Shown: positions 5,765 through 9,095 of the stretch, piece by piece
How positions within the stretch are numbered: the first letter of the stretch is position 1
How the letters are laid out: each line of letters starts with the position of its first letter
Source: Nocardioidaceae bacterium
Lineage (GTDB): Bacteria > Actinomycetota > Actinomycetes > Propionibacteriales > Nocardioidaceae
Length of the DNA: 9,095 bases
Assembly: GCA_013811715.1 (NCBI GenBank)
Contig: JACCUS010000221.1
Span: forward strand, 1-9,095
Direction: 5' to 3'
Program-made: the position numbers and the translations under genes
Notes under the pieces: model-generated
Databases searched by the model: none
Told to the model about the DNA's origin: nothing
The model's input: the letters and a program-made list of their open reading frames with translations, nothing else

Positions 5765-7129
5765 GTGCGTAAGCGCCTAACCGCTATCGGGCTGCTCCTC
5801 TTCGCGTGCCTGGCCCTGGTCTTGATCGCGGCCCCTGCCGCAGGCGCCGACGTCGCAGCAACAGCCTCGTCTCCCTCCGCGGCAGAGACCTGCAAGAAAC
5901 CGCCGCAGCGGGACGACGACACCATCCACATCGTCGGATGTCTGACAGATACCCGCGACGATCCTCCCTCACCCGTCGAAGGCGTCAAGCTCACCGTCGT
6001 CGACGAGGCGGGCAAGAAGGTCGCCGAGGGCACCAGCGACGCCACCGGCCGCTTCGACCTCAAACTCCCCGGTACCGCCTTCGACGTCCTCGGCAACACC
6101 TACACGGTGGAGATCGACCCGGACACCTTTCCGGAGGGGTCGTACCTGACCAACCCCGGCGACATCAAGAACCAGGTCCACATCCAGATCGACACCGACA
6201 TCGCGATCAACTACGACATCGGCCCCGACGTCACCACCGATGACCCGCTGTGGGACCAGGCGCTGGACAACCTCATCAGCGGGCTGTTCGCCGGGCTCCT
6301 GCTGGCGGTCGCCGCGATCGGCCTGTCACTCGTCTTCGGGACGACCGGCCTGACGAACTTCGCGCATGGCGAGCTGATCTCCTTCGGGGCGCTGGCTGCG
6401 TTCTTGTTCAACGCCGAGCTCGGCCTCCACACAATCCTCGCGGGCATCCTCGCGGTCCTCGTGTCGGCGGCGTTCGGCTTCGGCCAGGATGTCGGCCTCT
6501 GGAAGCCGCTGCGCAAGCGGGGCACCGGCATCGTGGCGATGATGATCATCACGATCGGCCTTTCGATCTTCCTTCGCAACGTGTACCAGTACTTCATCGG
6601 CGCCGATGCCCATCAGTACACGGACTACACAACCGTGGTGCCATGGGAGATCGGCAGTGTCTCAATCACCCCGAAGGACTTGCTGGTGGCGCTGGTCTGC
6701 GTGATCGTCTTGGTGGTCGTGTCCCTGGCCGTGCAGCTCACTCGGCTGGGCAAGGCCACCCGCGCGGTCTCCGACAACCCGGCACTCGCCGCATCGTCGG
6801 GCATCAACGTCGACCTGGTGATCACCGTGGTCTGGACGGTGGGTACGGCGCTCGCGGGACTGGCCGGGTTCTTGTTCGGCCTCACCCAGGGCCTGGACTA
6901 CCAGGTCGGCTTCAAGCTCTTGCTGCTGGTGTTCGCCGCCGTCACCCTCGGCGGGCTGGGCAGCATCTGGGGGGCGATGATCGGCGGCGTGCTGATCGGG
7001 CTGCTCATCGAGGTGTCGACCCTCTGGATCCCGTCGGAGCTCAAGTACGTGGGAGCGTTGGTGGTGCTGATTCTGGTGCTGCTCGTCCGGCCACAAGGCC
7101 TGCTCGGCCGGCCTGAGCGGGTCGGCTGA
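5765..7129 (+). CDS. livH: LivH-like ABC permease with N-terminal signal peptide and extracellular beta-sandwich-like domain
   Basis: First permease subunit of a HAAT-type (branched-chain amino acid, possibly amide or urea) importer; 454 residues against about 290-310 for a normal LivH. Residues 1-28 form a signal peptide: MRKR, a hydrophobic core, then AGA as a likely cleavage site. Residues 29-160 are hydrophilic and acidic, with C43 and C59. The stretch 70-118 (PVEGVKLTVVDEAGKKV, then DATGRFDLKLPG) looks like a carboxypeptidase-regulatory or CNA-B-like beta-sandwich. The permease starts near 165 and carries the LivH signature TTGLTNFAHGELISFGA (193-209), the loop ATRAVSDNPALAASSGI facing the ATPase, and the C-terminal RPQGLLGRPE. 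No in-frame start with a ribosome binding site exists near the permease domain, so the fusion is real in the sequence. livM follows after 16 nt. The symbol reflects family, not tested substrate. Confidence 0.9.
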   Translation: MRKRLTAIGLLLFACLALVLIAAPAAGADVAATASSPSAAETCKKPPQRDDDTIHIVGCLTDTRDDPPSPVEGVKLTVVDEAGKKVAEGTSDATGRFDLKLPGTAFDVLGNTYTVEIDPDTFPEGSYLTNPGDIKNQVHIQIDTDIAINYDIGPDVTTDDPLWDQALDNLISGLFAGLLLAVAAIGLSLVFGTTGLTNFAHGELISFGALAAFLFNAELGLHTILAGILAVLVSAAFGFGQDVGLWKPLRKRGTGIVAMMIITIGLSIFLRNVYQYFIGADAHQYTDYTTVVPWEIGSVSITPKDLLVALVCVIVLVVVSLAVQLTRLGKATRAVSDNPALAASSGINVDLVITVVWTVGTALAGLAGFLFGLTQGLDYQVGFKLLLLVFAAVTLGGLGSIWGAMIGGVLIGLLIEVSTLWIPSELKYVGALVVLILVLLVRPQGLLGRPERVG

Positions 7130-7145
7130 TGAAGGGATCGACTGC

Positions 7146-8153
7146 ATGAACTGGATTAGTGTCCTCACTCAGACCCTGGAGCAGGCGCTAGGGCCGAGTG
7201 CCGTGATCTACTGCCTGGCCGCCATCGGACTGAACGTGCATTTCGGCTACACCGGGCTGTTGAACTTCGGCCAGGCCGCCTTCATGATGGTGGCCGCCTA
7301 CTCGCTCGGCTCACTCGTCTCGAAGGCAGGCTGGAACTTCTGGCTGACGATCCTGGTGGGCTTGGCCGCGGCTGTCGTGCTGGCTCTGCTGCTCGGCGTC
7401 CCGACCCTGCGACTACGTGCCGACTATCTGGCCATCGTGACGATCGCCGCCGCGGAAGCGGTCCGGCTGGTCCTCGGATCGGTCACCCTCAAGAAGTACT
7501 TCAACGGTCAGGACGGCGTCTTCGGGTTCACCGACTCCTTCGCCGCGCTCAATCCCTTCAACTCCTCGATGGGCTTCTCGTTCGGTGACAACACCGTCTC
7601 CTGGCGGCCCTACCAGTTCTTCGTCATCGTGACCGGCTGGACGGTGGTGGCGATCTGCTGCCTGATCGTCTTCTTGCTCATGCGCAGCCCCTGGGGGCGG
7701 GTGCTCAAGGGCATCCGTGAGGACGAGGACGCGGTGCGCAGCCTCGGGAAGAACGTCTACTCCTACAAGATGCAGTCACTGGTCATCGGCGGACTCTTCG
7801 GTGCTCTCGCCGGCTTCTACAGCGGTCTGGCGTACTCCAACGCCTCTCCGTCGGACTTCGTCGCCGAGACCACCTTCTACGCGTACACGATCCTCCTGCT
7901 GGGAGGGGCTGCCCGGGTGCTGGGGCCGGTGGTCGGGGCGATCATCTTCTGGGGGTTCCTCTCCGGGCTCGACCTGGTCTTCGACAAGCTGACCGGAGGA
8001 GGCGACCCCATCCTCCCGGCGTGGATCATGACTTCTAGCCAGGCCAGCTTGATGCGCTTGATCGCGCTGGGCTTGGTGCTGATGCTGTTGATGATCTACC
8101 GACCGCAAGGAATCTTCGGCAACCGAAGGGAGCTGGCCCTCGATGCCCGCTGA
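7146..8153 (+). CDS. livM: LivM-like ABC transporter permease
   Basis: Second permease subunit of the same importer, which forms the membrane channel with the LivH-like protein; 335 residues, normal for LivM. The N-terminal helix carries the family motif GLNVHFGYTGLLNFGQAAF (28-46). LRLRADYLAIVTIAAAEAVR (about 87-107) and the cytoplasmic coupling loop GRVLKGIREDEDAVRSLG (about 184-201) follow, then FYAYTILLLGGAARVLGPVVG and a final RPQGIFG. Several hydrophobic segments are evident. No signal peptide or extra domain is present, in contrast to its partner. The ATG has AAGGGA 8 nt upstream. It sits 16 nt after livH and overlaps the ATPase gene by 11 nt, so the three are co-transcribed. Confidence 0.93.
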   Translation: MNWISVLTQTLEQALGPSAVIYCLAAIGLNVHFGYTGLLNFGQAAFMMVAAYSLGSLVSKAGWNFWLTILVGLAAAVVLALLLGVPTLRLRADYLAIVTIAAAEAVRLVLGSVTLKKYFNGQDGVFGFTDSFAALNPFNSSMGFSFGDNTVSWRPYQFFVIVTGWTVVAICCLIVFLLMRSPWGRVLKGIREDEDAVRSLGKNVYSYKMQSLVIGGLFGALAGFYSGLAYSNASPSDFVAETTFYAYTILLLGGAARVLGPVVGAIIFWGFLSGLDLVFDKLTGGGDPILPAWIMTSSQASLMRLIALGLVLMLLMIYRPQGIFGNRRELALDAR

Positions 8154-9095
8154 CACCATCTCCTCCGCAGACCGCGGCTCCCCCGACGCCATCCCAGGCG
8201 ATGACGACGGGCAGCGGATCGACCAGTCCAGTGAGTTCCGGGCCGCGCTCGGTCAGGTCGAACACGAGCCGGGGTCGGCCAAGCCGGATGCGATCATCGT
8301 CACCGACCACGTGAAGCGGAGCTTCGGCGGCCTCACCGCCGTGGACGTGCGGCACCTGGAGATCCAGCGTGGAGTCATCACGGCGCTGATCGGGCCCAAC
8401 GGCGCCGGCAAGACCACGTTCTTCAACCTGCTCACCGGTTTCGACCGATCGGACTCTGGTGAGTGGTCGTTCAACGGCACCAGCCTCGTGGGAGTGCCGG
8501 CGTACAAGGTGTCTCGGATGGGCATGGTCCGCACCTTCCAGCTGACCAAGGTGCTCTCCAAGCTGACCGTGCTCGAGAACATGCGGCTCGGAGCAACCGG
8601 CCAGAAGGGCGAACGCATCTGGACGGCCGTGTTGCCTTGGCTGTGGGGTTCCCAGGAGTCCAGCATCACCAGGCGCGCCGATGACCTGCTGGAGCGGTTC
8701 CAGCTGGACCAGAAGCGCGGCGACTTCGCCGGATCGCTCTCCGGTGGCCAGAGCAAGCTGCTCGAGATGGCACGTGCCTTGATGGTCGCGCCCGAGCTGG
8801 TCATGCTCGACGAGCCGATGTCGGGGGTCAACCCCGCCCTCAAGCAGTCCCTGCTCTCCCACGTGAAGTCCCTTCGGGAGGACGGCATGACTGTGCTCTT
8901 CGTCGAGCACGACATGGACGTGGTGCGCGACATCGCCGACTGGGTCATCGTGATGGCGCAGGGCCAGATCATCGCGGAGGGTCCACCCGACGCGGTGATG
9001 GGCGACCAGCGGGTGATCGACGCCTACCTCGGCGCCCACCACGACACCGACCTGTCCGAGAAAGAGGAAGAAGAGATCCTGGCCGCGGCGCGTCA
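8143..9095 (+). CDS. livG: LivG-like ABC transporter ATP-binding protein, 3'-truncated by window edge
   Basis: Cytoplasmic ATPase that powers the importer; 317 codons are visible and the frame is still open at the edge. Walker A is GPNGAGKTT (84-92), the Q-loop RTFQ (Q133), the ABC signature LSGGQ (199-203), Walker B VMLDEP (220-225) and the H-switch H256 in FVEHDMD. FGGLTAV, the LTVLENMRLG stretch and the end DAYLG are LivG hallmarks. The ATG at 8143 lies inside the end of livM (11-nt overlap, +1 frame), with GGGAG 10 nt upstream. Two features are odd. About 50 hydrophilic, acidic residues precede the usual start of the domain (IIVTDHVKRSFGG), and an acidic tail (EKEEEEILAAARH) continues past the usual C-terminus. 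The product's end is unknown. A LivF-type partner ATPase is expected just downstream. Confidence 0.93.
   Translation, partial: MPADTISSADRGSPDAIPGDDDGQRIDQSSEFRAALGQVEHEPGSAKPDAIIVTDHVKRSFGGLTAVDVRHLEIQRGVITALIGPNGAGKTTFFNLLTGFDRSDSGEWSFNGTSLVGVPAYKVSRMGMVRTFQLTKVLSKLTVLENMRLGATGQKGERIWTAVLPWLWGSQESSITRRADDLLERFQLDQKRGDFAGSLSGGQSKLLEMARALMVAPELVMLDEPMSGVNPALKQSLLSHVKSLREDGMTVLFVEHDMDVVRDIADWVIVMAQGQIIAEGPPDAVMGDQRVIDAYLGAHHDTDLSEKEEEEILAAAR

Noticed and set aside
5765..5850. Lipoprotein signal at the N-terminus of the LivH-like protein (Cys15)
   Set aside because: The cysteine lies in the middle of the hydrophobic core, and the residues before it (LFA) do not form a proper lipobox. The AGA site at 26-28 is a better signal peptidase I site.
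8035..9042. Minus-strand open frame of 335 codons opposite the livG-like gene
   Set aside because: It is antisense to an ATPase with all catalytic motifs intact, and its His/Val/Gly/Arg-rich translation has no family features.
1..9095. A mobile element, defence system, CRISPR array or RNA gene
   Set aside because: I found no transposase, integrase, regular direct repeats with spacers, tRNA-like cloverleaf or rRNA segment. Codon use looks even across the window, so there is no sign of a recent insertion.

Overview
The window is about 9.1 kb of GC-rich bacterial chromosome (a rough impression of 65% or more, with G/C-ending codons throughout). It reads as an actinobacterium. The main clue is DNA polymerase I: it has a tyrosine in the O-helix and a degenerate 3'-5' exonuclease domain, as in mycobacterial PolA. 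GTG starts are common, and polA may start at TTG or GTG. Genus cannot be fixed from the sequence; a Nocardioides/Propionibacteriales-type or Streptomyces-type actinobacterium would fit, but this is a guess.

Layout: (1) 1-659, plus strand, the 3' part of a class I SAM methyltransferase whose start lies off the window. (2) 699-4384, minus strand, a two-gene unit with polA upstream and an NAD(P)-dependent epimerase/dehydratase-like gene starting 2 nt after the polA stop. (3) 4442-4855, plus strand, divergent from polA: a hotdog-fold acyl-CoA thioesterase closely resembling E. coli YdiI/MenI and EntH. (4) 4866-5429, minus strand, convergent with the thioesterase: a GNAT acetyltransferase. (5) 5430-5764, a 335-nt region without genes that carries a perfect GAAACT/AGTTTC dyad, a hairpin, a -10-like hexamer and a strong ribosome binding site. 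(6) 5765-9095, plus strand, the front of a branched-chain amino acid-type (HAAT/Liv) ABC importer operon: LivH-like permease, LivM-like permease, and a LivG-like ATPase that is still open at the window end. The ATPase overlaps livM by 11 nt.

How the genes work together: livH, livM and livG encode two permease subunits and one ATPase of a single importer. The second ATPase (LivF) and the solute-binding protein are not in the window; they are expected downstream, or the binding protein may be elsewhere. The other genes are single housekeeping or accessory genes. From memory, polA, a hotdog thioesterase and a liv operon are also close together in Streptomyces, so this may be a conserved actinobacterial neighbourhood rather than an island.

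The most unusual item is the first gene of the importer operon. Its permease domain is preceded in the same reading frame by a signal peptide and a roughly 120-residue extracellular domain that resembles a carboxypeptidase-regulatory/CNA-B-like beta-sandwich. I see no CRISPR array, tRNA, rRNA, insertion sequence or phage gene.
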